This document shows positions 1 to 7,126 of a DNA stretch of 35,284 nt, piece by piece. A program made the translations under genes and the position numbers. Source of the DNA: Candidatus Scalindua sp. (GTDB taxonomy: Bacteria > Planctomycetota > Brocadiia > Brocadiales > Scalinduaceae); the NCBI GenBank assembly GCA_018648405.1, contig JABGRF010000120.1:1-35284 (forward strand), given 5' to 3'. The notes beneath the pieces were generated by a model. The model was not told where the DNA came from and ran no database searches. It was given only the letters and a program-made list of their open reading frames with translations. The first letter of the stretch is position 1. The number at the start of each line of letters is the position of its first letter.

Positions 1-368
1 CCTCCGGCAACCGTGACGACAGCAACCTTGCCGGTCCTTAAAGCGTTTTCACCAATTTCCTTAGCCTCAGCCGCACGTGACTTCTCTATATCATTTTGTG
101 GAATTGGGATGATTTCCGGTGGTTCCAGAATGGTTGTCTTTGAGTTTGTAAGCGTACTTTCTTCGATGTGTTTTTCAATAAGATCTTGGAGTAGTGTAAA
201 GTCAATGAGTCTTAACTGGTTTAAAAGATTTTTCTGATTATTTGCCGAAAGATCATTCCACCACCTGAAGACGTGCTCCTGATTATAGGAAAATACCTTC
301 TCAACAAGGCGCTTGTCAGGTTCATTTTCTGTCCTGATATCTGTAAGTTTAAGATGGTTTTCCTCCAT
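1..368 (-). CDS. UDP-sugar pyrophosphorylase (UDPGP family), N-terminal part only
   Basis: The minus strand is open from an ATG at 368-366 to the window edge (about 122 codons), so the C-terminal three quarters are missing. Near the edge the translation reads TGKVAVVTVAGG, the start of the UTP-binding loop of the UDPGP family, whose usual form is GKVAVVxLAGGQGTRLG. Just before it lies PEIIPIPQNDIEKSRAAEAK, matching the helical N-terminal domain of UDP-N-acetylhexosamine / UDP-glucose pyrophosphorylases. The family joins UTP to a sugar-1-phosphate to give a UDP-sugar in the cytoplasm. Such precursors would serve the glycan genes at the other end of the window, but that link is inference. Two in-frame stops lie within about 60 bases upstream of the ATG, supporting the start, although no good Shine-Dalgarno is visible. 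The sugar (GlcNAc or glucose) cannot be told from this fragment. Confidence 0.82.
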   Translation of the reverse strand, partial: MEENHLKLTDIRTENEPDKRLVEKVFSYNQEHVFRWWNDLSANNQKNLLNQLRLIDFTLLQDLIEKHIEESTLTNSKTTILEPPEIIPIPQNDIEKSRAAEAKEIGENALRTGKVAVVTVAG

Positions 369-555
369 AAGCAAAAATTCTACAATACGCCCTTAAGTAG
401 TTCAAGGCAAAAGATTTCGACTGCAATTAAGGAACTCAGTGATTTGGGAATTCAGGAATTGTGGAATTTGCTTGACCGAAGGTAGTAAATAACTAAAATT
501 CCATATATCTTTATAAATATGTAAGACCTTGTCATTTCATATACTTACTAACGTA

Positions 556-981
556 ATGTCAGAACTGCCGGGACCATTAAAGATTTTTGAATTTTCAAGA
601 AAGGAATCACTTGCCACACTTTTCCTGATAACTACACTCTTAATCGGAACAGGGATCAAATACGCATCAGATCAGCACTGGTGGCTTCCGGAGACTGAGG
701 TTGTAGACAGTGATCCTGACTCCATAAAGTTAAAGATTGACTTGAACAGGGCGGAATGGTTCGAGCTTATAATCCTGCCTGGAATTGGCGAGAAAAAGGC
801 CAGGGCAATTGTTGAATATCGAAAGGGAACAGGCTCCTTTAACAGTATAGAACAGTTGTGTGGGGTTAATGGTATAGGGACAGAAACAGTAAAAAGAATT
901 AAAGATCTCATTTTTATTAATGAGGAAAAGAGAGTTCTCACGCAGAGCCGCAAAGAGCGCAAAGGAACAAAGAAAGAGTAA
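556..981 (+). CDS. ComEA-like helix-hairpin-helix protein with one membrane segment
   Basis: About 141 residues from ATG 556; an in-frame TTG at 529 would add nine residues. One hydrophobic segment near residues 20-35 (LATLFLITTLLIGTGIKY) suggests a membrane anchor, with the rest outside the cytoplasm. The C-terminal half has the tandem helix-hairpin-helix signature of ComEA: IDLNRAEWFELIILPGIG, then AIVEYRKGTGSFNSIEQL, then VNGIGTETVKRIKDLI. ComEA proteins bind double-stranded DNA non-specifically during uptake; small ComEA-like proteins also occur in bacteria with no known competence, so a role in uptake is not certain. The last 15 or so residues (TQSRKERKGTKKE) are encoded entirely by an intergenic-type repeat and are probably an acquired tail. 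The stop overlaps the ATG of the next gene by one base. Confidence 0.8.
   Translation: MSELPGPLKIFEFSRKESLATLFLITTLLIGTGIKYASDQHWWLPETEVVDSDPDSIKLKIDLNRAEWFELIILPGIGEKKARAIVEYRKGTGSFNSIEQLCGVNGIGTETVKRIKDLIFINEEKRVLTQSRKERKGTKKE
935..973 (+). repeat. Left inverted repeat of GxxExxY module 1 (family A)
   Basis: Begins TTCTCACGCAGAGCCGCAAA. It pairs with the reverse complement of 1432-1470 at 31 of 39 positions with no gap. It has an internal period of 8-9 bases (CGCAGAGC, CGCAAAGAG, CGCAAAG). It lies inside the end of the ComEA-like gene and codes for its basic tail. Confidence 0.8.
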
Positions 982-1363
982 TGACTGAAAATGAGATTGG
1001 GAAAGTAGTAGTTGATACTGCAATTGCAATTCATAAAACACTTGGTTCCGGTGTTTACGAGATTGTGTATGAAGTTGTATTAACACATGAGCTAAAGAAG
1101 CGTGATTTAAATGTTGAAAGGCAGGTTTCCGTACCAATAGAATATGACGGGATAAAATTCGACGAAGGATTCAGGGCAGACATTATTATTGATAACAGGT
1201 AATCTTGGAATTAAAATCGGTTGAATCTATTACAAAAGCACATAAGAAACAAGTATTAACCTATCTTCGACTAACAGGATGTAAGCTGGGCTACTTATTG
1301 AACTTTGGCGAAAACTTGATGAAGGATGGCATTACGCGAATCGTAAACGGTTTGGATGAATAG
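981..1363 (+). pseudogene. GxxExxY protein, frameshifted (PD-(D/E)XK nuclease-like)
   Basis: The first 73 codons encode a typical GxxExxY N-terminus, with motif GVYEIVY near residues 24-30 and the acidic FRADIII strand, and then hit TAA at 1200-1202. Moving one frame at about 1198 restores the rest of the family: VILELKSVESITKAH, then LTYLRLTGCKLGYLLNF, ending INGL-like at GITRIVNGLDE with a stop at 1361-1363. One lost base therefore explains the break. Together the halves give about 126 residues, the same as the intact copy at 4843-5220. D...ExK residues (RAD and ELK) match a PD-(D/E)XK nuclease core split across the two frames. The break could be a true mutation, a programmed frameshift or a sequence error. 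The function of the family is not established to my knowledge. Confidence 0.85.
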
Positions 1364-1400
1364 CCTCCTGACGGAAGGAAAAAGAAGTTTTCACATAAAG

Positions 1401-1418
1401 ACCGCAAAGCGGTTTTTT
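1401..1418 (+). terminator. Possible intrinsic terminator after GxxExxY pseudogene
   Basis: ACCGC-AAA-GCGGT forms a 5-bp stem with a 3-base loop, directly followed by five T residues. It lies 38 bases after the broken gene and inside module 1. The stem is short, so termination may be weak. Confidence 0.45.
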
Positions 1419-1431
1419 GATCTTAAAAGTA

Positions 1432-1470
1432 TTTTTCTTTCTTAGCGTTCTTCGCGACTTTGCGTGAGAA
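1432..1470 (-). repeat. Right inverted repeat of GxxExxY module 1 (family A)
   Basis: The reverse complement begins TTCTCACGCAAAGTCGCGAA and matches the left repeat at 935-973 at 31 of 39 positions. Most differences are transitions, as expected from an old pair of copies. A similar but shorter sequence lies at 33291-33316. Confidence 0.8.
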
Positions 1471-1498
1471 TTAGTAATTTGAAAGGGGCTAAAAATTT

Positions 1499-2713
1499 AT
1501 GGAAAAACAAAAATTATTTGAAAATGTGTGGATAAGGGCATTGTCAATATTATGTGTACTGGCTCTATTCCTCACATTATGTTATTTCCTGAAAGGTATC
1601 CTGATATCATTTTTCCTTGCCTTTACTGTTGCATATATCTTTGACCCTGTAGTTGATTTTATCTCAGAGAGAAAGATAATATTCGCAGAAACACGTGTAC
1701 CGCGTGGTCTGTCGGTTGCCATATTGTTAACCCTTGTATTTCTGATTATGGGAGGATTACTAACATATACGGTTCCTAAAACGGTTACTGGTATTCAGCG
1801 TGTTGGAACTGCGTTAAAAGAACAATATCCAAAATATCAAGAAAAAGTAGGAAAGATAATAGAGGAATATGGTGATACCGAAGTTGGAATATTTCTTAAA
1901 TCAAAACTGCAAATCGAGGCAACTAATGAAAAGGAGATAAAGGACGGGAAGCCACTAGAACAAAAGGTAAAGAAGGTTGCAACTAAAGAACCGGTTAACA
2001 CAAAATATAGTATTCCAGGTCCTGTGCTTAAGATGAAAAAGTATGTGCCGGAAGCCATGAACTTTGTGCTGGGAATTATAAAGAATGTATTTTACAGTAC
2101 GTTTGGATTCTTCGGAATAGTTATGAACATTGTTGTCTTTGGGGTTGTTATGGTATATCTCCTGAAGGACTTTGATTTAGCTATGTCAAAGGGTGAGGAG
2201 TTGCTGCCGGCTTCAAAGAAAGAGAAGATATCCGGTATTATCAGCAAGATAGATGGAAACCTTAAAGCATTTTTCAGGGGGCAGATGGCCGTTTGTGCTA
2301 TTCTCTCTATCATTTATGGTATAGGGCTAACTATCATAGGGATTCCGATGTCTTTTCTGCTGGCCTTTGTGGGCGGGTTTGGGAATATGATACCTTATGT
2401 TGGAATCGGGTTTGGACTGATACCCGCTATCATTCTGGCCTTTATTCAATTTCAGGATATCACTCATATACTGCTTGTCGGACTGGTTTTTGGGATTGGA
2501 CAATTCCTGGAAGGTACGGTAATGACACCAAAAATTGTAGGTGATAAACTGGGATTGCATCCGGTTGCCATCATACTGTCAATTTTGATTTGTGGTCAGA
2601 TATTAGGATTCCTGGGCCTTTTACTTGCCGTTCCTATTGCATCGATAGTGAAAGTGCTAATTGACGAGGGGATTGTTAAGTATAAGAATACAAAGCTTTA
2701 TAAAGGTAGTTAG
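1499..2713 (+). CDS. AI-2E/PerM family membrane permease
   Basis: A 404-residue inner-membrane protein. Two N-terminal hydrophobic helices (about 12-50) precede a third at about 70-90. A soluble, charged region (about 100-180) follows, and then a C-terminal block of four to five helices from about residue 185 to 395. This order is the usual layout of the AI-2E transporter / PerM (UPF0118) family. The late segment FVGGFGNMIPYVGIGFGLIP carries the family's conserved G/N/P-rich motif, followed by GQFLEGTVMTPKIVGDKLGLHP. Members have been proposed to export autoinducer-2 or to act as Na+/H+ antiporters; the substrate here cannot be told. ATG 1499 has a good Shine-Dalgarno (AAAGGGG at 1482-1488). 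It lies just downstream of GxxExxY module 1 and upstream of uvrB, with no obvious functional tie to either. Confidence 0.88.
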   Translation: MEKQKLFENVWIRALSILCVLALFLTLCYFLKGILISFFLAFTVAYIFDPVVDFISERKIIFAETRVPRGLSVAILLTLVFLIMGGLLTYTVPKTVTGIQRVGTALKEQYPKYQEKVGKIIEEYGDTEVGIFLKSKLQIEATNEKEIKDGKPLEQKVKKVATKEPVNTKYSIPGPVLKMKKYVPEAMNFVLGIIKNVFYSTFGFFGIVMNIVVFGVVMVYLLKDFDLAMSKGEELLPASKKEKISGIISKIDGNLKAFFRGQMAVCAILSIIYGIGLTIIGIPMSFLLAFVGGFGNMIPYVGIGFGLIPAIILAFIQFQDITHILLVGLVFGIGQFLEGTVMTPKIVGDKLGLHPVAIILSILICGQILGFLGLLLAVPIASIVKVLIDEGIVKYKNTKLYKGS

Positions 2714-2815
2714 CCACTTAATTTTATGAATAACACTAATTAACTCTGATTTAATCTGGAATTCTTCAATCCCTCAATCTCCAATTGCGTAGCGAAGCGG
2801 TGCAAATTATATAAT

Positions 2816-4816
2816 ATGTCTATCTTCAAATTGTCAGCAGAATATCAACCACAGGGTGATCAGCCCGAGGCGATAAAAAAATTAACAAAGGCCTTTGAGT
2901 CAGGTGAAAAGCTCCAGACTCTCATGGGGGTAACAGGTTCAGGAAAGACCTTTACCATGGCAAATGTTATAAAGAATCTGGACAGGCCGACACTCGTGAT
3001 GTCCCACAACAAAACTCTCGCCGCACAGCTTTACAGCGAATTCAAAGAGTATTTTCCGGAAAATGCGGTGGGGTATTTTGTAAGTTATTATGATTATTAC
3101 CAGCCGGAGGCCTATATTCCACAGAGGGATATCTATATTGAAAAAGAGGCGACAATAAACCAGGAGATAGACCGCCTTCGCCTGGCGGCAACAAGCGCCC
3201 TTATGTCACGTAAGGACGTGATATTAGTGTCAAGCGTTTCGTGTATTTACGGTCTGGGTTCTCCGGAGGAGTATCGGGAGATGTATGTGCAGTTAAAAAA
3301 GGGGCAGGAGATAGAGCGGGATGCGCTGCTCCTGAAATTCGTTAACATACTTTACGAAAGAAGTGATATTAAATTTGAACGTGGCGTGTTTCGTGTTAAT
3401 GGTGATGTGATAGATGTATATCCCGCATATGAAAAATTTGCCTACCGTATCGAACTATTTGGTGATGAGGTAGATGGCCTTTCGATTATTGATCCGGTTT
3501 CAGGAAATAAATTAGAGGAGATGGAAGAGATATCTATCTATCCGGCCAAGCATTTTGTGATGCCCGAAGGTAAGATTGAGGGTGTTATCGAATCTATTGA
3601 AGAGGAGCTTGATGCATGGTTGAAGGAGCTGCGTTCTCAAAACAAGGATTTTGAGGCACAGCGCCTGGAGGCAAGAACTCGTTACGATATGGAAATGTTG
3701 TCAGAGATAGGCTATTGCCATGGTATTGAAAACTATTCTCGCCATATCAGTGGCCGTGCCCCGGGAGATCGTCCGTTTTCACTACTAGATTATTTTCCTG
3801 ATGATTTCCTCATGATTGTTGATGAGTCTCATGTGGCAATTCCTCAGATTCGAGGAATGTATGCGGGGGACAGGTCACGGAAAGAGACTCTGGTGAAATA
3901 TGGTTTCAGGCTTCCTTCCGCTCTGGATAACAGGCCTTTACGTTTCGACGAATGGGAATCATTAGTTAAACAGGTATTATTGGTATCAGCGACTCCTTCG
4001 GAGTACGAGTTAAATAAGTGCCATGGCAAGGTTGTTGAGCAGATAATCCGGCCGACAGGCCTTTTGGACCCGATAGTAAGGATATTGCCTGCAAAGACTC
4101 AGGTTAAAGATCTTCTGCAGCAGATCAGGAAGAGAGTAGATAAAAAGGAGCGTGTACTTGTGACAACATTAACCAAGCGGCTTGCTGAAGATTTGAGTGA
4201 ATACATAAAAGAGGAGGGCCTTAAAGGAATGTATCTGCATTCAGAATTTAATGCTATTGAGCGGGTAGAGATACTTCAAGACCTTAGGCTTGGAAAGTTT
4301 GACGTAGTTGTCGGTGTAAACCTGTTGAGAGAAGGGCTTGATCTGCCGGAGGTATCATTGGTAGCAATATTGGATGCTGATAAGGAAGGGTTCCTTCGTT
4401 CCGAGACATCTCTTATACAGACAATAGGACGTACAGCAAGAAACGTAAACGCAGAGGTTATATTATACGCTGATGAAGTAACTCAGTCTATGCAGAGGGC
4501 TATGGATGAAACTGAGAGAAGGCGCAAGATTCAGCATGAACATAATAAACAGAATAATATCACGCCACAGACTATTCGCAAGGGAATAAGAAAAAGTATT
4601 GAAGATGAAAGTGCTTCAAAAAAGATTGCACGGCAGATGGTTAAAGAAGATGAGGCGGAATACGTAACACAGGAATATATAAGAGAGCTTGAAGAAGATA
4701 TGCTTCAGGCCGCCAGCGATCTCAACTTTGAAAAGGCAGCGGAAATACGAGACAGGGTGCTGAAATTGCAGTCGGAGATGGGGATGGAAACCGTAGACAC
4801 GAATTTCACGAATTAA
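2816..4816 (+). CDS. uvrB: UvrABC system protein B (excision repair helicase-like subunit)
   Basis: UvrB takes the damaged strand from UvrA, verifies the lesion with its beta-hairpin and recruits UvrC in nucleotide excision repair. Full-length at 666 residues. Walker A GVTGSGKT is at 38-45; the beta-hairpin YYDYYQPEAYIPQRD is near 92-106; Walker B DESHV is near 336; SATPSEYE is near 395; motif VI QTIGRTARN is near 540. The C-terminal UVR motif that binds UvrC is present (LEEDMLQAASDLNFEKAAEI). The start fits the family N-terminus (FKLSAEYQPQGDQPEAI), yet the ATG has no clear Shine-Dalgarno. The final residues VDTNFTN and the TAA stop come from a family B repeat (4794-4824), so the native end has been replaced or extended. 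uvrC and uvrA are not in the window. Confidence 0.98.
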   Translation: MSIFKLSAEYQPQGDQPEAIKKLTKAFESGEKLQTLMGVTGSGKTFTMANVIKNLDRPTLVMSHNKTLAAQLYSEFKEYFPENAVGYFVSYYDYYQPEAYIPQRDIYIEKEATINQEIDRLRLAATSALMSRKDVILVSSVSCIYGLGSPEEYREMYVQLKKGQEIERDALLLKFVNILYERSDIKFERGVFRVNGDVIDVYPAYEKFAYRIELFGDEVDGLSIIDPVSGNKLEEMEEISIYPAKHFVMPEGKIEGVIESIEEELDAWLKELRSQNKDFEAQRLEARTRYDMEMLSEIGYCHGIENYSRHISGRAPGDRPFSLLDYFPDDFLMIVDESHVAIPQIRGMYAGDRSRKETLVKYGFRLPSALDNRPLRFDEWESLVKQVLLVSATPSEYELNKCHGKVVEQIIRPTGLLDPIVRILPAKTQVKDLLQQIRKRVDKKERVLVTTLTKRLAEDLSEYIKEEGLKGMYLHSEFNAIERVEILQDLRLGKFDVVVGVNLLREGLDLPEVSLVAILDADKEGFLRSETSLIQTIGRTARNVNAEVILYADEVTQSMQRAMDETERRRKIQHEHNKQNNITPQTIRKGIRKSIEDESASKKIARQMVKEDEAEYVTQEYIRELEEDMLQAASDLNFEKAAEIRDRVLKLQSEMGMETVDTNFTN

Positions 4817-4824
4817 CACAAATT
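4794..4824 (+). repeat. Left inverted repeat of GxxExxY module 2 (family B)
   Basis: Begins TAGACACGAATTTCACGAAT. It matches the reverse complement of 5222-5252 at 28 of 31 positions and the solo copy at 33320-33350 (reverse strand) at about 28 of 31. It overlaps the last seven codons and the stop of uvrB. Confidence 0.85.
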
Positions 4825-4842
4825 GACAGTTAACTAAATATC

Positions 4843-5220
4843 ATGGAAGATAGGTTAATTTATAGGGAAGAAGCGTATAGAATAATTGGCTTGTGTATGG
4901 AAGTGCATGGAACACTTGGCAAAGGGCATAGTGAGGTGGTTTACAAGGATGCACTGGAGTATGAGTTCTCAATCAATCAAATACCCTTTTCACGGGAAAA
5001 AAGTTATAAAATAAGATATAAAGATATTATACTACCAAGGGGATATAATGCGGACTTTGTAGTATATGACAAGATAATATTGGAATCAAAAGCGATAGAA
5101 TGCCTTACCAGTGGCCATGTAAAACAAACCCTAAACTACCTTGCTGCATCAAAGCTCAAGTTAGGATTACTGGTTAATTTTGGAGAAGAGAGTCTGTCCC
5201 ACAAAAGAGTAGTTTTATAA
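4843..5220 (+). CDS. GxxExxY protein (PD-(D/E)XK nuclease-like), intact
   Basis: A 125-residue protein of the family named for its motif, here GHSEVVY at about 28-34 within HGTLGKGHSEVVYKDAL. The middle has the PD-(D/E)XK-like core: YNADFVVYDK followed by IILESKAIE, giving D and ExK residues in the right spacing for a metal-dependent nuclease fold. The C-terminal HVKQTLNYLAASKLKLGLLVNFG is the family's conserved helix-strand end, compared with the usual QLLTYLKLTGLKLGLLINF. Nuclease activity is inferred from the fold, and the biological role is not known to me. It sits between inverted repeats (4794-4824, 5222-5252), which suggests the gene and repeats move or persist together. No Shine-Dalgarno is obvious before ATG 4843. 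About 35-40% similar by eye to the broken copy at 981-1363, so this is not a recent duplication. Confidence 0.88.
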   Translation: MEDRLIYREEAYRIIGLCMEVHGTLGKGHSEVVYKDALEYEFSINQIPFSREKSYKIRYKDIILPRGYNADFVVYDKIILESKAIECLTSGHVKQTLNYLAASKLKLGLLVNFGEESLSHKRVVL

Positions 5221-5221
5221 A

Positions 5222-5252
5222 AATTAGTGTTAATTAGTGAAATTTGTGTCTA
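5222..5252 (-). repeat. Right inverted repeat of GxxExxY module 2 (family B)
   Basis: The reverse complement begins TAGACACAAATTTCACTAAT and matches 4794-4824 at 28 of 31 positions. It ends three bases before the ATG of nadC and so occupies the place where that gene's ribosome-binding site should be. Confidence 0.85.
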
Positions 5253-5255
5253 AAC

Positions 5256-6164
5256 ATGCAGACAGAATTTGATTTAAAAAAAATAGAAGAGATTGTTCAG
5301 CTGGCTATAAAGGAGGATATAGGTACGGGGGATATAACCTCCAAAATATTCATTCCTGAAGGTTCTGAATCAGAAGGTGTATTAATAGCGAAAGAGAGCG
5401 GTATTGTTGCGGGTCTGCCGGTTGCCGGATATGTCCTTTCACAGATAGATAAGGATTTGCTGTTTACGGTAAATATTGAAGATGGCTCAAGGGTTGAAAA
5501 AGGTTCAGTAATTGCGGTCGTTAAAGGCTTGACGATATCATTGTTGTCTGCAGAAAGATTGGTACTTAACTTTTTACAGAGGCTTTCTGGCATAGCAACG
5601 GCCACTAATAAGTTTGCGGAAAAAGTCGAGGGACATAAAACTCAGATTCTGGATACACGGAAGACAACTCCCGGATGGCGCTATCTGGAAAAATATGCTG
5701 TAAAAATTGGTGGGGGTGCTAATCATAGAATGGGGCTGTATGACCAGATCCTGATAAAAGACAATCATCTCGAAATTATGGAGCAGGAAAAAGAGAACGG
5801 TGATATAGGCAGTCTTGTAAGAAAAGCCAGGAAGCAAATAACAAATGAAGTACTTATAGAAGTCGAGGTGGAAGATTTATGCCAGATCAAGGAGATGGTG
5901 GATGCTGGCGTTGATATAATTTTGTTTGACAATATGGCTCCCACAAAAATAAAAGAAGCTGTAGAAATGGTTAAGGAGTGTAAGAATAGTCGTGATGCAG
6001 GATCCGTCAGATCTATATTAACAGAAGCGTCAGGTAATATTTCTATTGAAAATGTTGAAGAATATGCGAAGTCCGGAGTAGACAGAATATCGGTTGGTAT
6101 GATAACGCACTCGGCCAGGGCGTTGGATATATCTTTTGATATAAGTAATAAAGTAATGCTATAA
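5256..6164 (+). CDS. nadC: Nicotinate-nucleotide pyrophosphorylase (carboxylating)
   Basis: Quinolinate phosphoribosyltransferase converts quinolinate and PRPP to nicotinate mononucleotide in de novo NAD synthesis. The family signatures are all present: EDIGTGDITS near the N-terminus, LNFLQRLSGIATAT, the substrate-binding LDTRKTTPGWRYLEKYAVK and GGGANHRMGLYDQILIKDNH in mid-protein, then VEVEDL and ILFDNM, and ISVGMITHSARALDIS at the end. About 302 residues, the normal size. I chose ATG 5256 because the upstream TTG at 5244 would lie in a family B repeat and add only MCLN. No Shine-Dalgarno is visible before this ATG, since the inverted repeat of module 2 ends three bases away. nadA and nadB are not nearby. 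Confidence 0.96.
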   Translation: MQTEFDLKKIEEIVQLAIKEDIGTGDITSKIFIPEGSESEGVLIAKESGIVAGLPVAGYVLSQIDKDLLFTVNIEDGSRVEKGSVIAVVKGLTISLLSAERLVLNFLQRLSGIATATNKFAEKVEGHKTQILDTRKTTPGWRYLEKYAVKIGGGANHRMGLYDQILIKDNHLEIMEQEKENGDIGSLVRKARKQITNEVLIEVEVEDLCQIKEMVDAGVDIILFDNMAPTKIKEAVEMVKECKNSRDAGSVRSILTEASGNISIENVEEYAKSGVDRISVGMITHSARALDISFDISNKVML

Positions 6165-6208
6165 TCCATTGCTTACACATTTACCAAAAAAAGAGATTTT
6201 TTATATAT

Positions 6209-7030
6209 ATGAGTGATAATGAAATAAGAATCGTTTTTACGGACTTAGATGGTACGTTGCTGGATCACAGTACTTACTCTTATCGTGAGGCGGAAAAAGC
6301 GTTGAGATCGCTCAGAGAGAAAGGTATTCATCTTATTTTATGTTCCAGTAAATCCAGGGACGAAATCAAGATCTATCGAGACAAGCTGTCAAATAATGAA
6401 CCCTTTATCTTAGAAAACGGAGGGGCTATTTATATTCCTGAAAAATATGACTTGAAGTGCGAGTTTGATAGAACTGATAACGGCTTTTTAGTGATAGAGA
6501 TTGGTTCTGAGTATAAAATTCTCAAAAGTGTCTTTGAAAAAATAAAAATAAAAACCGGTATCAATGCAAAAAGTATTGCCGAATTTACGGTAGATGAAAT
6601 TGTTGGGTTGACAGGTTTGAGTAGAGAAGAAGCTTTGCTTGCTCAGAAGAAGGAATACTCGTTACCTTTTATTATTAATGGTAGCGAAGAAGATGTTAAG
6701 AAAATTCAAGATGAAATCAGCTTGTCAGGTTTCAACTATACTGAAGGTGCAAGGTTTGCGTACCTTATGGGTGGGAATGACAAGGGAAAAGCCGTCAATA
6801 TCCTGGTAGGCATTTTCAGAAAGAATTATCCGGATGCAAAAATATTAACTGTTGGCCTGGGAGATAGTTTAAATGACCTTCCGATGTTGGAAGCTGTAGA
6901 TAAGAAATTCCTTGTAAAGAAGGAATTGGGAAACTATGAAGAGCGTATAAAGGTTGATGACCTTACTTATGCCGATGGTATCGGACCGGCCGGTTGGAAT
7001 AAAGCGATTATAGGTTTGTTTGGAAAATAA
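6209..7030 (+). CDS. gpgP: Glucosyl-/mannosyl-3-phosphoglycerate phosphatase (HAD family)
   Basis: A 273-residue HAD-IIB phosphatase of the mannosyl-3-phosphoglycerate phosphatase type. Motif I FTDLDGTLLD places the nucleophile and acid at Asp12 and Asp14; motif II is CSSKSRDEI near 46-54; ENGGAIYIP follows near 70; motif III lysine is in GGNDKGKAV; motif IV is GLGDSLNDLPML. The enzyme removes phosphate from glucosyl- or mannosyl-3-phosphoglycerate to give the compatible solute glucosylglycerate or mannosylglycerate. The next gene, 96 bases downstream, is a GpgS-type synthase, so the glucosyl substrate is the better guess; the family name alone would say mannosyl. A synthase and HAD phosphatase of this kind lie together in Persephonella marina. 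Symbol given on this context. Confidence 0.8.
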   Translation: MSDNEIRIVFTDLDGTLLDHSTYSYREAEKALRSLREKGIHLILCSSKSRDEIKIYRDKLSNNEPFILENGGAIYIPEKYDLKCEFDRTDNGFLVIEIGSEYKILKSVFEKIKIKTGINAKSIAEFTVDEIVGLTGLSREEALLAQKKEYSLPFIINGSEEDVKKIQDEISLSGFNYTEGARFAYLMGGNDKGKAVNILVGIFRKNYPDAKILTVGLGDSLNDLPMLEAVDKKFLVKKELGNYEERIKVDDLTYADGIGPAGWNKAIIGLFGK

Positions 7031-7126
7031 TAATTAGCGAGCTGTTACTTTACGTACTCTGTACATTTTCGGTACATTGTTGCTAATTAATTTGTCAGGA
7101 CTCAAATTAAGTGGGGGGGTTGTATT

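Larger units (their letters stand above)
935..1470 (+). mobile_element. Putative GxxExxY insertion module 1 (gene plus flanking inverted repeats)
   Basis: A 536-bp unit bounded by matching inverted repeats (935-973 and 1432-1470), with a single frameshifted GxxExxY gene inside and no transposase. The left end lies within the 3' end of the ComEA-like gene; the right end stops 11 bases before the likely Shine-Dalgarno of the permease gene. I see no target-site duplication outside the repeats. Calling it mobile is inference from the architecture and from the parallel module at 4794-5252. Confidence 0.45.
4794..5252 (+). mobile_element. Putative GxxExxY insertion module 2 (gene plus flanking inverted repeats)
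   Basis: A 459-bp unit made of an intact GxxExxY gene between near-perfect inverted repeats of 31 bp. It fits exactly between uvrB and nadC: the left repeat supplies the uvrB stop and the right repeat ends three bases before the nadC ATG. No transposase or recombinase is present. The design is the same as in module 1, but the repeat sequence is different. Mobility is inferred. Confidence 0.5.

Noticed and set aside
273-485. Plus-strand frame of 70 codons near the left edge
   Set aside because: Most of it lies antisense to the UDPGP gene at 1-368, and its product matches nothing I know.
672-1137. Two minus-strand frames of 120 and 135 codons
   Set aside because: They are antisense to the ComEA-like and GxxExxY genes; serine/leucine-rich shadow products of these and of the repeat.
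2729-2755. Stretch like family B (AACACTAATTAACT) between the permease and uvrB genes
   Set aside because: Only about a dozen AT-rich bases agree, which is expected by chance here.
2810-2815. TATAAT just before the uvrB ATG as a -10 box
   Set aside because: It would start RNA inside the gene and has no matching -35 at the right distance.
7071-7090. TGTAC/GTACA pairing before gpgS as an operator
   Set aside because: Short, imperfectly placed and with no other support.
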